A stretch of 64,000 nt of DNA from JBEEOW01 sp041191405 (lineage in GTDB: Bacteria; Bacteroidota; Bacteroidia; Cytophagales; UBA9547): NCBI GenBank assembly GCA_041191405.1, contig JBEEOW010000003.1, positions 62,001 to 126,000 on the forward strand. The letters run 5' to 3'. Under the pieces are notes generated by a model. The model made no database searches, was not told where the DNA came from, and worked only from the letters and a program-made list of their open reading frames with translations. Positions 51,051 through 60,840 of the stretch are shown piece after piece (positions within the stretch are counted from its first letter, which is position 1; each line of letters begins with the position of its first letter). The translations under genes were made by a program, and so were the position numbers.

Positions 51051-54000
51051 ATGGCTTTTAGAAAAAATAAAAAACTTAATCAAGATTTCTCTCGTGTTAC
51101 GATAAGTCTTGCCTCGCCTGAATCAATCCTTGAGAGTTCTCATGGAGAAGTTACTCAGCCTGAAACTATCAATTACAGAACTTACAAACCAGAAATGGGT
51201 GGTTTATTCTGTGAAAGAATTTTTGGACCTGTAAAAGATTGGGAATGTCACTGTGGTAAATACAAAAGAATTAGATACAAAGGTATCATTTGTGACCGTT
51301 GTGGTGTTGAGGTAACTGAGAAAAAAGTACGTAGAGAGCGTATGGGGCACATTGAACTTGTGGTACCTGTTGCTCATATATGGTATTTCCGTTCTCTTCC
51401 AAATAAAATAGGTTATTTGCTTGGAATGCCAACCAAAAAATTGGATCAAATTATATATTATGAAAGATATGTAGTTATCCAAGCTGGTGTTAAAAAAGCA
51501 GATAATATTAATGAATTAGATTTCTTAACAGAAGATGAGTATCTTGATATTTTAGATAAATTACCAAGAGAAAATCAATTGTTAGATGACGAAGATCCAA
51601 ACAAGTTTATAGCAAAAATGGGTGCTGATGCATTACAGATGTTATTAGCTCGTTTAGATTTAGATAGTTTATCTTATAGTTTACGTCACTCTGCAGCAAA
51701 CGATACATCTCAACAAAGAAAAACAGACGCATTAAAACGTTTGAAAGTTGTTGAAGCATTCAGAGATTCAAGATCTAGAATTGAGAATCGTCCTGAGTGG
51801 ATGATTATCAAAATGGTTCCTGTAATTCCACCTGAATTACGTCCATTAGTGCCATTGGATGGTGGTCGTTTTGCTACTTCTGATTTAAATGATTTATATA
51901 GAAGAGTTATTATTCGTAATAATCGTCTGAAAAGACTTATTGAGATTAAAGCTCCAGAAGTTATTTTGAGAAATGAGAAAAGGATGTTACAGGAAGCTGT
52001 AGATTCTTTATTTGATAACTCAAGAAAAGTAAATGCAGTAAGAGCTGAAGGTAATAGAGCTTTAAAATCTTTGAGTGATATGCTTAAAGGTAAACAAGGT
52101 CGTTTCCGTCAAAACTTATTGGGTAAACGTGTGGATTATTCAGGTCGTTCTGTAATTGTAGTAGGACCAGAGTTGAAACTACACGAATGTGGTTTACCAA
52201 AAGATATGGCAGCTGAGTTATTCAAACCTTTTATTATTAGAAAATTAATAGAAAGAGGTATTGTTAAAACAGTAAAATCTGCTAAAAAAATAGTTGATAG
52301 AAAAGATCCTGTAGTTTGGGATATTCTTGAAAACGTATTAAAAGGACACCCTGTATTACTTAACCGTGCTCCAACACTTCACAGATTAGGTATTCAAGCT
52401 TTCCAACCAAAATTGATTGAAGGAAAAGCAATACAGTTACATCCACTTGTATGTACAGCATTCAATGCCGATTTCGATGGTGACCAAATGGCTGTTCACG
52501 TTCCACTTGGACACGAAGCAGTACTTGAGGCTCAGTTGTTAATGTTGGCTTCTCATAATATTCTTAACCCTGCGAATGGTGCTCCAATTACAGTACCATC
52601 TCAAGATATGGTTCTTGGTTTATATTATCTTTCAAAAGGAAGAAAAAGTACACCAGAATATCCTATCATAGGTGAAGGAACTACTTTTTACAGTGCTGAT
52701 GAATTAATTATTGCATTAAATGAAGGTAAACTTTCTAAAAATGCATTTATTAAAATCAGAACTACAGTTAAAGATGAAAATGGTAACTTAGTTAAGAAAA
52801 TAATACCAACAGTTGCTGGAAGGGTGTTATTTAACTTATGTGTACCAGAAGAGGTTGGTTTCTTAGATGAATTATTGACTAAGAAAAAATTACAACAACT
52901 TATTTCTTTAATTGTTAAGGAAACAGGAATGGCTCGTGCAGCTCAATTCCTTGATGATATCAAACAACTTGGTTTCCAAACTGCATTTAAAGGTGGTTTG
53001 TCAATGGGATTAAATGATATCATGGTTCCTGAAATTAAAGATTCTTTAGTAGCTCAAGCTAAAGTTGATGTTGAAACTGTATGGAATAACTACTATATGG
53101 GTTTAATCACTGATAACGAGCGTTATAACCAAGTAATTGATATTTGGACAACAATTAACTCGAAAATCACTGAGAATCTATTAACTCAACTTGAAGCAGA
53201 TCAACAAGGATTCAACTCTATCTTTATGATGATGCACTCAGGAGCACGTGGTTCTCGTGAGCAAATTCGTCAGTTAGGAGGTATGAGGGGATTAATGGCT
53301 AAGCCTCAAAAAAATCTTCAAGGTTCTGTTGGTGAGATTATTGAGAATCCAATTCTTTCAAACTTTAAAGAAGGACTAGATGTACTTGAGTACTTTATTT
53401 CTACTCACGGTGCTCGTAAAGGTCTTGCAGATACAGCCTTAAAAACAGCTGATGCTGGTTATTTAACACGTCGTTTAGTTGATGTTGCTCAGGATGTAGT
53501 TATCAATGAAATTGATTGTGGTACTTTAAGAGGTTTACAAGTTTCTGCATTAAAAGATAATGAAGATGTTGTTGAGCCACTTTCTGAAAGAATATTAGGA
53601 CGTGTTTCTGTACACGATGTTTATGATCCAATTACTAATGAACTAATTGTTAGTTCAGGTGAAGAGATCACTGAAGGTGTTGCTAAGAAAATTGATGAAA
53701 CAAGTATCGAGACTGTTGAGATTCGTTCAATTTTAACATGTGAATCAAAAAGAGGAACATGTGCAAAATGTTATGGACGTAACTTGTCAACTGGACGTAT
53801 GGTACACTTAGGTGAATCTGTTGGAGTTATTGCTGCTCAATCAATTGGTGAGCCAGGTACACAGTTAACTTTACGTACATTCCACGTTGGGGGTACTGCA
53901 TCTAATATCGCAGTTGAGTCTAACCACAAAGCTAAATTTGATGGTCAAATTCAATATGAAGATTTAAGAATTGAATCTTCAATAAATGAAGAAGGTGAAA

Positions 54001-55355
54001 ATGTAAATGTAGTAATGGGACGTTCTGGTGAGATTCGTATTGTTGAGCCAGGTACAAACAAATTCTTAATTTCATATCACGTTCCTTATGGTTCTTATGT
54101 AAAAGTAAATGAAGGTGACATCGTTGAAAAAGGTGCTGAACTTTGTTTATGGGATCCATATAACGCAGTAATTCTTTCAGAGTATGAAGGTAAAATCGAG
54201 TTTGAAGCAGTTGAAGAAGGTATTACTTTTAGAGAGGAATACGATGAGCAAACTGGTCACAGAGAGATTGTAATTACTGAATCAAAAGATAAAACTAAAA
54301 ACCCTTCTATTAACATTGTTGGTGAAGAAGGTGTTCTTAAATCATACAATTTACCAGTTGGTGCTCACATTGTTGTTGATAACAATGCAAAAGTTAAAGC
54401 TGGCCAAATTTTGGTAAAAATCCCAAGGGCTGTAGGTAAAACTAGAGATATTACGGGTGGTCTTCCTCGTGTTACTGAGTTATTTGAGGCTCGTAATCCT
54501 TCAAACCCAGCAGTAGTTTCTGAGATTGATGGTGTTGTAGAGTTAGCAGGTATTAAAAGAGGTAATAGAGAGGTTTATGTAACTTCTAAAGAGGGTATCA
54601 AGAAAAAATATATGATTTCTTTATCGAAACATATATTAGTTCAAGACAATGACTTCGTTCGTGCTGGTCAACCACTTTCTGATGGAGCAATTACACCTGC
54701 AGATATTCTTGCAATTAAAGGTCCAACTGCAGTACAAGAATATTTAGTAAATGAAATTCAAGAAGTTTATCGTTTGCAAGGTGTGAAAATCAATGATAAG
54801 CACATTGAGGCTATTGTTAGTCAAATGATGCAAAAAGTTGAAATTTTAGCTGCAGGTGATACTACATTCTTACAAGGTCAAGTAGTTAACAAACTTGATT
54901 TTAGAATTGAAAATGATAACATCCTTGACAAAAAAGTTGTTGAAGATGCAGGTGATTCGGAAAATTTAAAACCTGGACAAATTGTTTCTGCAAGAAGACT
55001 TAGAGATGAAAACTCAAGTTTAAAACGTAGAGACTTAAGATTAGTTCAAGTTCGTGATGCTGAGCCTGCTGTTTCTAAACCAACTCTACAAGGTATTACT
55101 CAGGCTTCGTTAGGTACTCAAAGCTTTATTTCAGCAGCTTCGTTCCAAGAAACTACTAAAGTTTTAAGTGAAGCAGCTGTAAGAGGAAAAACTGATTACT
55201 TGTTAGGATTAAAAGAAAATGTAATTGTAGGTCACTTAATTCCTGCGGGAACAGGTGCTCGTAGATACAATGACATTATTGTAACTAACAAAGATGAAGC
55301 TGAACAATTTGTTGCTACGAAAGAATCTCGTCGTACTAAAGAATTACAAGATTAA
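51051..55355 (+). CDS. rpoC: RNA polymerase beta' subunit
   Basis: The 1434-residue beta' subunit. The zinc-binding CHCGKYKRIRYKGIICDRCG near the N-terminus, the catalytic NADFDGDQMAVH (Mg-binding aspartates), the LNRAPTLHRLGIQAF segment and the second zinc site CESKRGTCAKCYG are all seen. It starts MAFRKNKKLNQDFSRV. It is the last large gene of the unit; the DUF3467 gene follows after 8 bases. Confidence 0.98.
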   Translation: MAFRKNKKLNQDFSRVTISLASPESILESSHGEVTQPETINYRTYKPEMGGLFCERIFGPVKDWECHCGKYKRIRYKGIICDRCGVEVTEKKVRRERMGHIELVVPVAHIWYFRSLPNKIGYLLGMPTKKLDQIIYYERYVVIQAGVKKADNINELDFLTEDEYLDILDKLPRENQLLDDEDPNKFIAKMGADALQMLLARLDLDSLSYSLRHSAANDTSQQRKTDALKRLKVVEAFRDSRSRIENRPEWMIIKMVPVIPPELRPLVPLDGGRFATSDLNDLYRRVIIRNNRLKRLIEIKAPEVILRNEKRMLQEAVDSLFDNSRKVNAVRAEGNRALKSLSDMLKGKQGRFRQNLLGKRVDYSGRSVIVVGPELKLHECGLPKDMAAELFKPFIIRKLIERGIVKTVKSAKKIVDRKDPVVWDILENVLKGHPVLLNRAPTLHRLGIQAFQPKLIEGKAIQLHPLVCTAFNADFDGDQMAVHVPLGHEAVLEAQLLMLASHNILNPANGAPITVPSQDMVLGLYYLSKGRKSTPEYPIIGEGTTFYSADELIIALNEGKLSKNAFIKIRTTVKDENGNLVKKIIPTVAGRVLFNLCVPEEVGFLDELLTKKKLQQLISLIVKETGMARAAQFLDDIKQLGFQTAFKGGLSMGLNDIMVPEIKDSLVAQAKVDVETVWNNYYMGLITDNERYNQVIDIWTTINSKITENLLTQLEADQQGFNSIFMMMHSGARGSREQIRQLGGMRGLMAKPQKNLQGSVGEIIENPILSNFKEGLDVLEYFISTHGARKGLADTALKTADAGYLTRRLVDVAQDVVINEIDCGTLRGLQVSALKDNEDVVEPLSERILGRVSVHDVYDPITNELIVSSGEEITEGVAKKIDETSIETVEIRSILTCESKRGTCAKCYGRNLSTGRMVHLGESVGVIAAQSIGEPGTQLTLRTFHVGGTASNIAVESNHKAKFDGQIQYEDLRIESSINEEGENVNVVMGRSGEIRIVEPGTNKFLISYHVPYGSYVKVNEGDIVEKGAELCLWDPYNAVILSEYEGKIEFEAVEEGITFREEYDEQTGHREIVITESKDKTKNPSINIVGEEGVLKSYNLPVGAHIVVDNNAKVKAGQILVKIPRAVGKTRDITGGLPRVTELFEARNPSNPAVVSEIDGVVELAGIKRGNREVYVTSKEGIKKKYMISLSKHILVQDNDFVRAGQPLSDGAITPADILAIKGPTAVQEYLVNEIQEVYRLQGVKINDKHIEAIVSQMMQKVEILAAGDTTFLQGQVVNKLDFRIENDNILDKKVVEDAGDSENLKPGQIVSARRLRDENSSLKRRDLRLVQVRDAEPAVSKPTLQGITQASLGTQSFISAASFQETTKVLSEAAVRGKTDYLLGLKENVIVGHLIPAGTGARRYNDIIVTNKDEAEQFVATKESRRTKELQD

Positions 55356-55363
55356 TTCTAATC

Positions 55364-55681
55364 ATGGCAGAGGACAATCAATCAGAACAACAACTTAATA
55401 TTGAGTTGCCAGAAGATGTAGCCGAAGGTCATTTCGTAAATTTGGCAATGATTGGTCACTCTCCAAGTGAATTTGTTGTAGATTTTATAAGAACAATTCC
55501 AGGAGTGCCAAAAGCAAAAGTTAAGTCGAGAATTATATTGACACCTGAACATGCAAAAAGGCTTTTAGCAGCATTACAGGACAATATTTCAAGATATGAA
55601 AGTTCATTTGGGGGGATTCGTTCAAACAACGAATCCCCAAATTACCTAATGAATTTTGGAGGCACAGTAGGTGAAGCATAA
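55364..55681 (+). CDS. DUF3467 small protein
   Basis: A 105-residue soluble protein that is a member of the DUF3467 family (NIELPEDVAEGHFVNLAMIG, FVVDFIRTIPGVPKAKVKSR, LTPEHAKRLLAALQDNI). Function unknown, but the gene is commonly found immediately after rpoC in Bacteroidota, as here with an 8-base gap. The fold resembles small RNA- or nucleotide-independent scaffolds only by speculation. It likely shares transcription with rpoBC. Confidence 0.85.
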   Translation: MAEDNQSEQQLNIELPEDVAEGHFVNLAMIGHSPSEFVVDFIRTIPGVPKAKVKSRIILTPEHAKRLLAALQDNISRYESSFGGIRSNNESPNYLMNFGGTVGEA

Positions 55682-55700
55682 ATAAATTATTATCAAACAC

Positions 55701-55731
55701 TTGTAAACACAAGTTGCTTTATCTACATTTG
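55701..55731 (+). promoter_or_regulatory. Promoter of the rpsL-rpsG-fusA-rpsJ unit
   Basis: TTG (55701-55703), 20 bases, TACATTTG (55724-55731), in the 101-base gap between the DUF3467 gene and rpsL. The start codon of rpsL is 51 bases downstream. Confidence 0.75.
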
Positions 55732-55782
55732 CAATCCTTTTGAAAAGAAAATAATTAGCGTTTCATAAATAAATTAACCTAA

Positions 55783-56190
55783 ATGCCTACTATACAACAG
55801 TTAGTAAGAAAAGGTAGAACCAAATTGACTTCAAAGTCTAAATCACCGGCTTTGGATTCATGTCCACAAAGACGTGGTGTTTGTACCAGGGTGTATACTA
55901 CTACACCAAAAAAACCAAACTCTGCAATGCGTAAAGTTGCAAGGGTAAGGTTAACAAATCAAAAAGAGGTAAATGCTTACATCCCTGGAGAAGGTCACAA
56001 CCTTCAAGAGCACTCAATCGTGCTTATCAGAGGTGGTAGAGTAAAAGACTTACCTGGTGTTCGTTACCATATCGTTCGTGGATCTTTAGATACTTCTGGT
56101 GTTGCTGGTCGTAAAAAATCTCGTTCTAAATACGGTACTAAGAGACCAAAACCAGGCCAAGCGGCTGTAGATCCTAAAAAGAAAAAATAA
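55783..56190 (+). CDS. rpsL: Ribosomal protein S12
   Basis: A decoding-centre protein of 135 residues. MPTIQQLVRKGR, the loop TTPKKPNSAMRKVARV and VKDLPGVRYHIVRG are canonical. The lysine of the TTPKKPNSA loop, a site of streptomycin-resistance substitutions, is the wild-type residue. First gene of the str-type operon here. rpsG follows after 16 bases. Confidence 0.99.
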   Translation: MPTIQQLVRKGRTKLTSKSKSPALDSCPQRRGVCTRVYTTTPKKPNSAMRKVARVRLTNQKEVNAYIPGEGHNLQEHSIVLIRGGRVKDLPGVRYHIVRGSLDTSGVAGRKKSRSKYGTKRPKPGQAAVDPKKKK

Positions 56191-56206
56191 GAACTCAATC
56201 TAAGTC

Positions 56207-56674
56207 ATGAGAAAAGCAAAACCTAAAAAAAGATATGTATTGCCTGATCCAAAATTCAATGATGTTTTGGTTACAAAATTCGTAAATTATTTAATGTACG
56301 AAGGCAAGAAGAGCTTGGCATACAGCATATTCTATGATGCCATCGATCTTTTGGAGAAAAAAACTGGAGAGCCAGGGTTAGACGTTTGGAGACGTGCGTT
56401 AAACAACGTTATGCCAGGTGTTGAAGTTAAAAGCCGTCGTGTAGGTGGTGCTAACTTCCAAGTACCTACTGAAGTTCGTCCAGAAAGAAAAACTTCTCTA
56501 GGAATTAAATGGTTAATCACTTATTCAAGAAAAAGAAGTGAGAAAACAATGGTAGATAAATTATCTGCAGAAGTTTTAGCAGCTTCTAAAGGTGAAGGTG
56601 CTGCTGTGAAGAAAAAAGATGATACTCACAGAATGGCAGAAGCAAACAAAGCATTCTCTCACTTTAAATTTTAA
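56207..56674 (+). CDS. rpsG: Ribosomal protein S7
   Basis: Primary binding protein of the 30S head, 155 residues. RKAKPKKRYVLPDPKFND, then ALNNVMPGVEVKSRRVGGAN and RPERKTSLGIKWLI match the family; the C-terminal KPxx arm ends AFSHFKF. fusA follows after 13 bases. Confidence 0.99.
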   Translation: MRKAKPKKRYVLPDPKFNDVLVTKFVNYLMYEGKKSLAYSIFYDAIDLLEKKTGEPGLDVWRRALNNVMPGVEVKSRRVGGANFQVPTEVRPERKTSLGIKWLITYSRKRSEKTMVDKLSAEVLAASKGEGAAVKKKDDTHRMAEANKAFSHFKF

Positions 56675-56687
56675 TTTTTAACAAAGG

Positions 56688-58790
56688 ATGTCTAGAGACT
56701 TAAAATATACAAGAAACATCGGTATTGCTGCTCACATTGATGCAGGTAAAACTACAACTACAGAGCGTATTCTTTATTATGCTGGTGTGAGCCACAAAAT
56801 AGGGGAGGTTCATGATGGTGCAGCTACGATGGACTGGATGGCGCAAGAGCAAGAGCGTGGTATTACTATTACTTCTGCTGCAACAACTGTTGAGTGGAAA
56901 TACAGAAATGAAAAATACCATGTAAACATTATTGATACACCTGGTCACGTTGACTTTACTGTTGAAGTAAATCGTTCACTACGTGTACTTGATGGTCTTG
57001 TCTTCTTATTTAGTGCTGTTGATGGTGTTGAGCCTCAATCAGAAACTAACTGGAGACTTGCAAACAACTATAATGTTCCTAGAATTGGTTTCGTTAACAA
57101 AATGGACCGTCAAGGTGCAGATTTCTTAAACGTGTGTAAACAAGTTAAAGAAATGTTGGGTAGCAATGCCGTGCCTTTACAAATTCCAATTGGAAACGAA
57201 GATACTTTTAAAGGTGTTGTTGACTTAATTAACTTTAGAGGAATTAGTTGGAACGAATCAGATAAAGGTATGACTTTTACTGAAATTCCAATTCCTGATG
57301 ATGTATTAGAGGATGCAACTTACTACAGAGAACAACTTTTAGAGGTTGTTGCTGAGTATGATGAAACCTTAATGGAGAAGTATTTTGCTGACCCAACATC
57401 TATAACTGAAGATGAAATGTTAGTAGCTTTGAGAAAAGCTGTTATCGATATGAAAATTGTTCCAATGACTTGTGGTTCTTCTTTCAAAAATAAAGGAGTT
57501 CAAACAATGTTAGATTACGTGATGGCTTTACTTCCATCTCCTTTAGACAAAGGTCAAGTAATCGGAACAAATCCAGAAACAGAAGAAGAAACTTCTAGAT
57601 CGGCTTCAGCTACTGAACCATTCTCTGCATTAGCATTCAAAATAGCAACTGACCCTTATGTTGGTCGTTTGTGTTTTGTAAGAGCTTATTCAGGTATTCT
57701 TGAGTCAGGTTCTTATGTATTTAATACTAGATCAGGAAATAAAGAGCGTATTTCTCGTATCTTCCAAATGCACGCAAATAAGCAAAATCAAATTCCAGAA
57801 CTTCACGCTGGCGATATTGCTGCAGTAGTTGGTTTTAAAGATATCAAAACAGGAGATACACTTTGTGATGAGAAAGCAAAAATTGTTTTCGAATCTATGG
57901 ATTTCCCAGATCCAGTTATTGGATACGCAATTGAGCCTAAGAAACAAGCTGATGTAGATAAATTTGGTAATGCTATTGCTAAATTAATTGAAGAGGATCC
58001 AACACTTAAAGTAGAAACTGATCACGAAACTGGTCAAACTATTTTGAGAGGTATGGGTGAGCTTCACCTTGAGATTATTATCGACCGTATGAAACGTGAG
58101 TTTGGTGTTGAAATTAATCAAGGTGCTCCTCAAGTAGCTTACAGAGAGAAATTTACTAAAAACTTTGAACACAGAGAAGTTTATAAAAAACAATCAGGTG
58201 GACGTGGTAAATTTGCTGATATCGTTTTCGAATTCGGTCCAGCAGATGAAGGTAAAACAGGTTTACAATTCGTAAATGCAATTGTTGGTGGTGTAATTCC
58301 TAAAGAATTTATTCCTGCAATTGAAAAAGGATTTAAAGAATCGATGGCGAACGGAGTATTAGCAGGTTTCCCTGTAACTGATATGAAAGTACGTATCTTC
58401 CATGGTTCTTTCCATGATGTCGATTCAGATGCATTGTCATTCGAACTTGCTGCTCGTATGGGCTTTAAAGAAGCAGGTAGAAATGCTGGTCCAGTTTTAT
58501 TGGAGCCAATTATGTCTGTTGAAGTTGTAACTCCTGAAGATTATACAGGTCCAGTTACAGGTGACTTAAACAGAAGAAGAGGTTTAATGAAAGGTATGGA
58601 TTCAAAACCAGGTGGAGCTCAAATCATCAAAGCTGATGTGCCACTTTCTGAGTTATTCGGTTACGTAACTGATTTACGTACTATTACATCAGGACGTGCT
58701 TCTGCTTCATTAACATTCTCTCATTACGAAACAGTACCAACAAACATGGCTGAAGCTATTGTAGCTAAAGTTAAAGGTGCTAAAGCTTAA
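56688..58790 (+). CDS. fusA: Elongation factor G
   Basis: The GTPase that drives translocation, 700 residues. G1 AHIDAGKTTTTERILYY, switch I RGITITSAATT, DTPGHVDF and NKMDRQGADF are clear; domains III-V are complete. Only one EF-G gene is in this window, in the standard place between rpsG and rpsJ. Confidence 0.99.
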   Translation: MSRDLKYTRNIGIAAHIDAGKTTTTERILYYAGVSHKIGEVHDGAATMDWMAQEQERGITITSAATTVEWKYRNEKYHVNIIDTPGHVDFTVEVNRSLRVLDGLVFLFSAVDGVEPQSETNWRLANNYNVPRIGFVNKMDRQGADFLNVCKQVKEMLGSNAVPLQIPIGNEDTFKGVVDLINFRGISWNESDKGMTFTEIPIPDDVLEDATYYREQLLEVVAEYDETLMEKYFADPTSITEDEMLVALRKAVIDMKIVPMTCGSSFKNKGVQTMLDYVMALLPSPLDKGQVIGTNPETEEETSRSASATEPFSALAFKIATDPYVGRLCFVRAYSGILESGSYVFNTRSGNKERISRIFQMHANKQNQIPELHAGDIAAVVGFKDIKTGDTLCDEKAKIVFESMDFPDPVIGYAIEPKKQADVDKFGNAIAKLIEEDPTLKVETDHETGQTILRGMGELHLEIIIDRMKREFGVEINQGAPQVAYREKFTKNFEHREVYKKQSGGRGKFADIVFEFGPADEGKTGLQFVNAIVGGVIPKEFIPAIEKGFKESMANGVLAGFPVTDMKVRIFHGSFHDVDSDALSFELAARMGFKEAGRNAGPVLLEPIMSVEVVTPEDYTGPVTGDLNRRRGLMKGMDSKPGGAQIIKADVPLSELFGYVTDLRTITSGRASASLTFSHYETVPTNMAEAIVAKVKGAKA

Positions 58791-58795
58791 TTATC

Positions 58796-59101
58796 ATGAA
58801 TCAAAAAATAAGAATAAAATTAAAATCTTATGATCATAACTTGGTTGATAAATCAGCTGAGAAGATTGTAAAAGCTGTTAAATCAACAGGAGCAGTAGTT
58901 TGTGGTCCAGTTCCACTTCCAACTGACAAAGAGATCTTTACTGTACTTAGATCTCCACACGTTAACAAAAAAGCACGTGAGCAATTCCAATTATGTACTT
59001 ACAAAAGAATGGTAGATATTTATTCTACAAGTTCTAAAACTGTAGATGCATTAATGAAACTTGAATTGCCAAGTGGTGTTGATGTTGAGATTAAAGTTTA
59101 G
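58796..59101 (+). CDS. rpsJ: Ribosomal protein S10
   Basis: A 101-residue 30S protein that also contacts NusG in antitermination. Segments KIRIKLKSYDHNLVDKSA and GPVPLPTDKEIFTVLRSPHV are diagnostic. It is 5 bases after fusA, and is followed by a terminator and a new promoter before rplC, so it is transcribed with the str-type operon. Confidence 0.98.
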   Translation: MNQKIRIKLKSYDHNLVDKSAEKIVKAVKSTGAVVCGPVPLPTDKEIFTVLRSPHVNKKAREQFQLCTYKRMVDIYSTSSKTVDALMKLELPSGVDVEIKV

Positions 59102-59124
59102 TTTTAATTAACATTTAAAGTACT

Positions 59125-59160
59125 AAAAAGCACCATTGCGAGAGCATTGGTGCTTTTTTT
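59125..59160 (+). terminator. Terminator between rpsJ and rplC
   Basis: Stem AAAAAGCACCA (59125-59135) with TGGTGCTTTTT (59148-59158) and a 12-base loop, followed by T's. It separates S10 from the rest of the usual S10 operon. Confidence 0.9.
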
Positions 59161-59192
59161 ATTAAATATTTATGAATAAATTACTAATTATC

Positions 59193-59222
59193 TTTGTATT
59201 AAGTAATTTATTCGTAACTTTG
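59193..59222 (+). promoter_or_regulatory. Promoter of the rplC-led ribosomal protein unit
   Basis: TTTG (59193-59196), 18 bases, then TAACTTTG (59215-59222). Transcription should start near 59229, giving a leader of about 55 bases before rplC. Confidence 0.8.
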
Positions 59223-59284
59223 CAGTCCTTCACTCAAAATATGTTTGGGGGGGTATTAGAATAATTTAATATATATATACACAG

Positions 59285-59908
59285 ATGTCTGGTTTAATAG
59301 GCAAAAAAATTGGGATGACCAGTATTTACAATCCTGAGGATGGAAAAGCTCAGGCGTGTACTTTATTGGAAGTTGGTCCTTGTGTAGTATCTCAAATTAG
59401 AACAGTGGAAACCGATGGTTATCAGGCAGTTCAGTTAGGGTACGGCGAGGTAAAAGAGAAGCATGTCTCTAAGCCACTTCTTGGTCATTTTAAGAAAGCT
59501 AGTGTGTCGCCCAAGGCTAGACTAGTTGAGTTCAAAGGCTTTACTGAAGAAGTAAAAGTCGGAGATACGTTGACTGCGGAGAGTGTTTTCGCAGTAGGAG
59601 ATTACGTTGATGTAATCGGAAAGTCAAAAGGAAAAGGCTTTCAAGGTGTTGTAAAGCGTCATGGTTTTGGTGGTGTGGGTGGTCAAACTCACGGTCAACA
59701 CAATCGTGGTCGTCATCCAGGTTCTATTGGTGCTTGTTCGTTCCCTGCACGTGTATTCAAAGGCATGAAAATGGGAGGTCGTATGGGTGGTGAAAGAGTA
59801 AAAGTTCAAAACATCCAAGTTTTGAAAATTTATTCTGACAAAAACTTAATCCTTTTAAGTGGTTCTGTACCTGGTGCTAATAATTCATTTATCGTTTTAG
59901 AAAAGTAA
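59285..59908 (+). CDS. rplC: Ribosomal protein L3
   Basis: A 207-residue 50S assembly protein. It starts MSGLIGKKIGMTSIYNPEDG and contains GFGGVGGQTHGQHNRGRHPG, the conserved glutamine methylation region. First gene of the rplC-led unit; rplD starts 1 base after its stop. Confidence 0.98.
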   Translation: MSGLIGKKIGMTSIYNPEDGKAQACTLLEVGPCVVSQIRTVETDGYQAVQLGYGEVKEKHVSKPLLGHFKKASVSPKARLVEFKGFTEEVKVGDTLTAESVFAVGDYVDVIGKSKGKGFQGVVKRHGFGGVGGQTHGQHNRGRHPGSIGACSFPARVFKGMKMGGRMGGERVKVQNIQVLKIYSDKNLILLSGSVPGANNSFIVLEK

Positions 59909-59909
59909 A

Positions 59910-60536
59910 ATGGAGTTATCAGTATTAAACAAAGAAGGTAAAGAAACTGGAAAGAAAGTAGTTCTTTCGGAATCTGTTTTTGGTATCGTACCAAATGACC
60001 ATGCGATTTACTTGGATATTAAATTATACCATGCAAATCAACGTCAAGGCACTCATAAATCTAAAGAGAGAAATGAGGTAGCTGGTTCAACTAAGAAATT
60101 GAAAAAACAAAAAGGTACAGGTGGAGCTCGTTCAGGTTCTATTAAATCTGGTGTTTTTGTAGGAGGAGGTCGTATATTCGGTCCACGTCCAAGAAATTAT
60201 TCTTTCAAATTGAACAAGAAAGTTAAATCATTAGCACGTCAATCAGCTTTAGCTTACAAAGCATTAGATAAAAATATTCTTGTATTAGAAGATTTTAACT
60301 TTGCTGCTCCAAAAACTAAAGAATATATCTCTGTATTGAATGCGCTATCTCTATCTAATAAAAAAACACTATTAGTATTACCAGAATATACTGATAACGT
60401 TTTCTTATCAAGTAGAAACTTGCAGAAAGCTAAAGTTGTAAAAGCTTCTGATTTAAATACATACGATTTGTTAAACGCTGATGAGCTGATTATATCTGTT
60501 TCAGCTTTGGCTAAAATAGAGGAAATCTACAGCTAG
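59910..60536 (+). CDS. rplD: Ribosomal protein L4
   Basis: A 208-residue protein that lines the peptide exit tunnel. It has the extended loop QRQGTHKSKERNEVAGSTKK, then GTGGARSGSIKSGVFVGGGR, and PRNYSFKLNKK. In enterobacteria L4 represses its operon; there is no evidence for this here. rplW starts 1 base after the stop. Confidence 0.98.
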   Translation: MELSVLNKEGKETGKKVVLSESVFGIVPNDHAIYLDIKLYHANQRQGTHKSKERNEVAGSTKKLKKQKGTGGARSGSIKSGVFVGGGRIFGPRPRNYSFKLNKKVKSLARQSALAYKALDKNILVLEDFNFAAPKTKEYISVLNALSLSNKKTLLVLPEYTDNVFLSSRNLQKAKVVKASDLNTYDLLNADELIISVSALAKIEEIYS

Positions 60537-60537
60537 T

Positions 60538-60825
60538 ATGGGTATTTTAGTAAAACCATTAGTAACTGAAAAAGTTGCTTCTCTTAATGAAAAAGGCGTT
60601 TTTGGATTTATAGTTCAAAAATCTGCTAATAAAGTTGATATTAAGAAAGCCGTTGAATCTGCATATGGAGTTAATGTTGTTGCATTACGTACAGCAATTA
60701 TCCCAGGCAAGCCTAAGAGTAGATACTCTGGAGGTAGATTTGTAGTAGGAAAAACAGCGTCTTATAAAAAGGCATTTGTTACCCTAGCAGATGGAGAAGT
60801 AATTGATTTTTACAACGGTTTATAA
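60538..60825 (+). CDS. rplW: Ribosomal protein L23
   Basis: A 95-residue protein at the tunnel exit that docks trigger factor and SRP. GILVKPLVTEKVASLNEKG and NKVDIKKAVESAYGVNV are the family motifs. It lies 15 bases before rplB. Confidence 0.97.
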   Translation: MGILVKPLVTEKVASLNEKGVFGFIVQKSANKVDIKKAVESAYGVNVVALRTAIIPGKPKSRYSGGRFVVGKTASYKKAFVTLADGEVIDFYNGL

Positions 60826-60840
60826 AAATTGATTTAGTCG

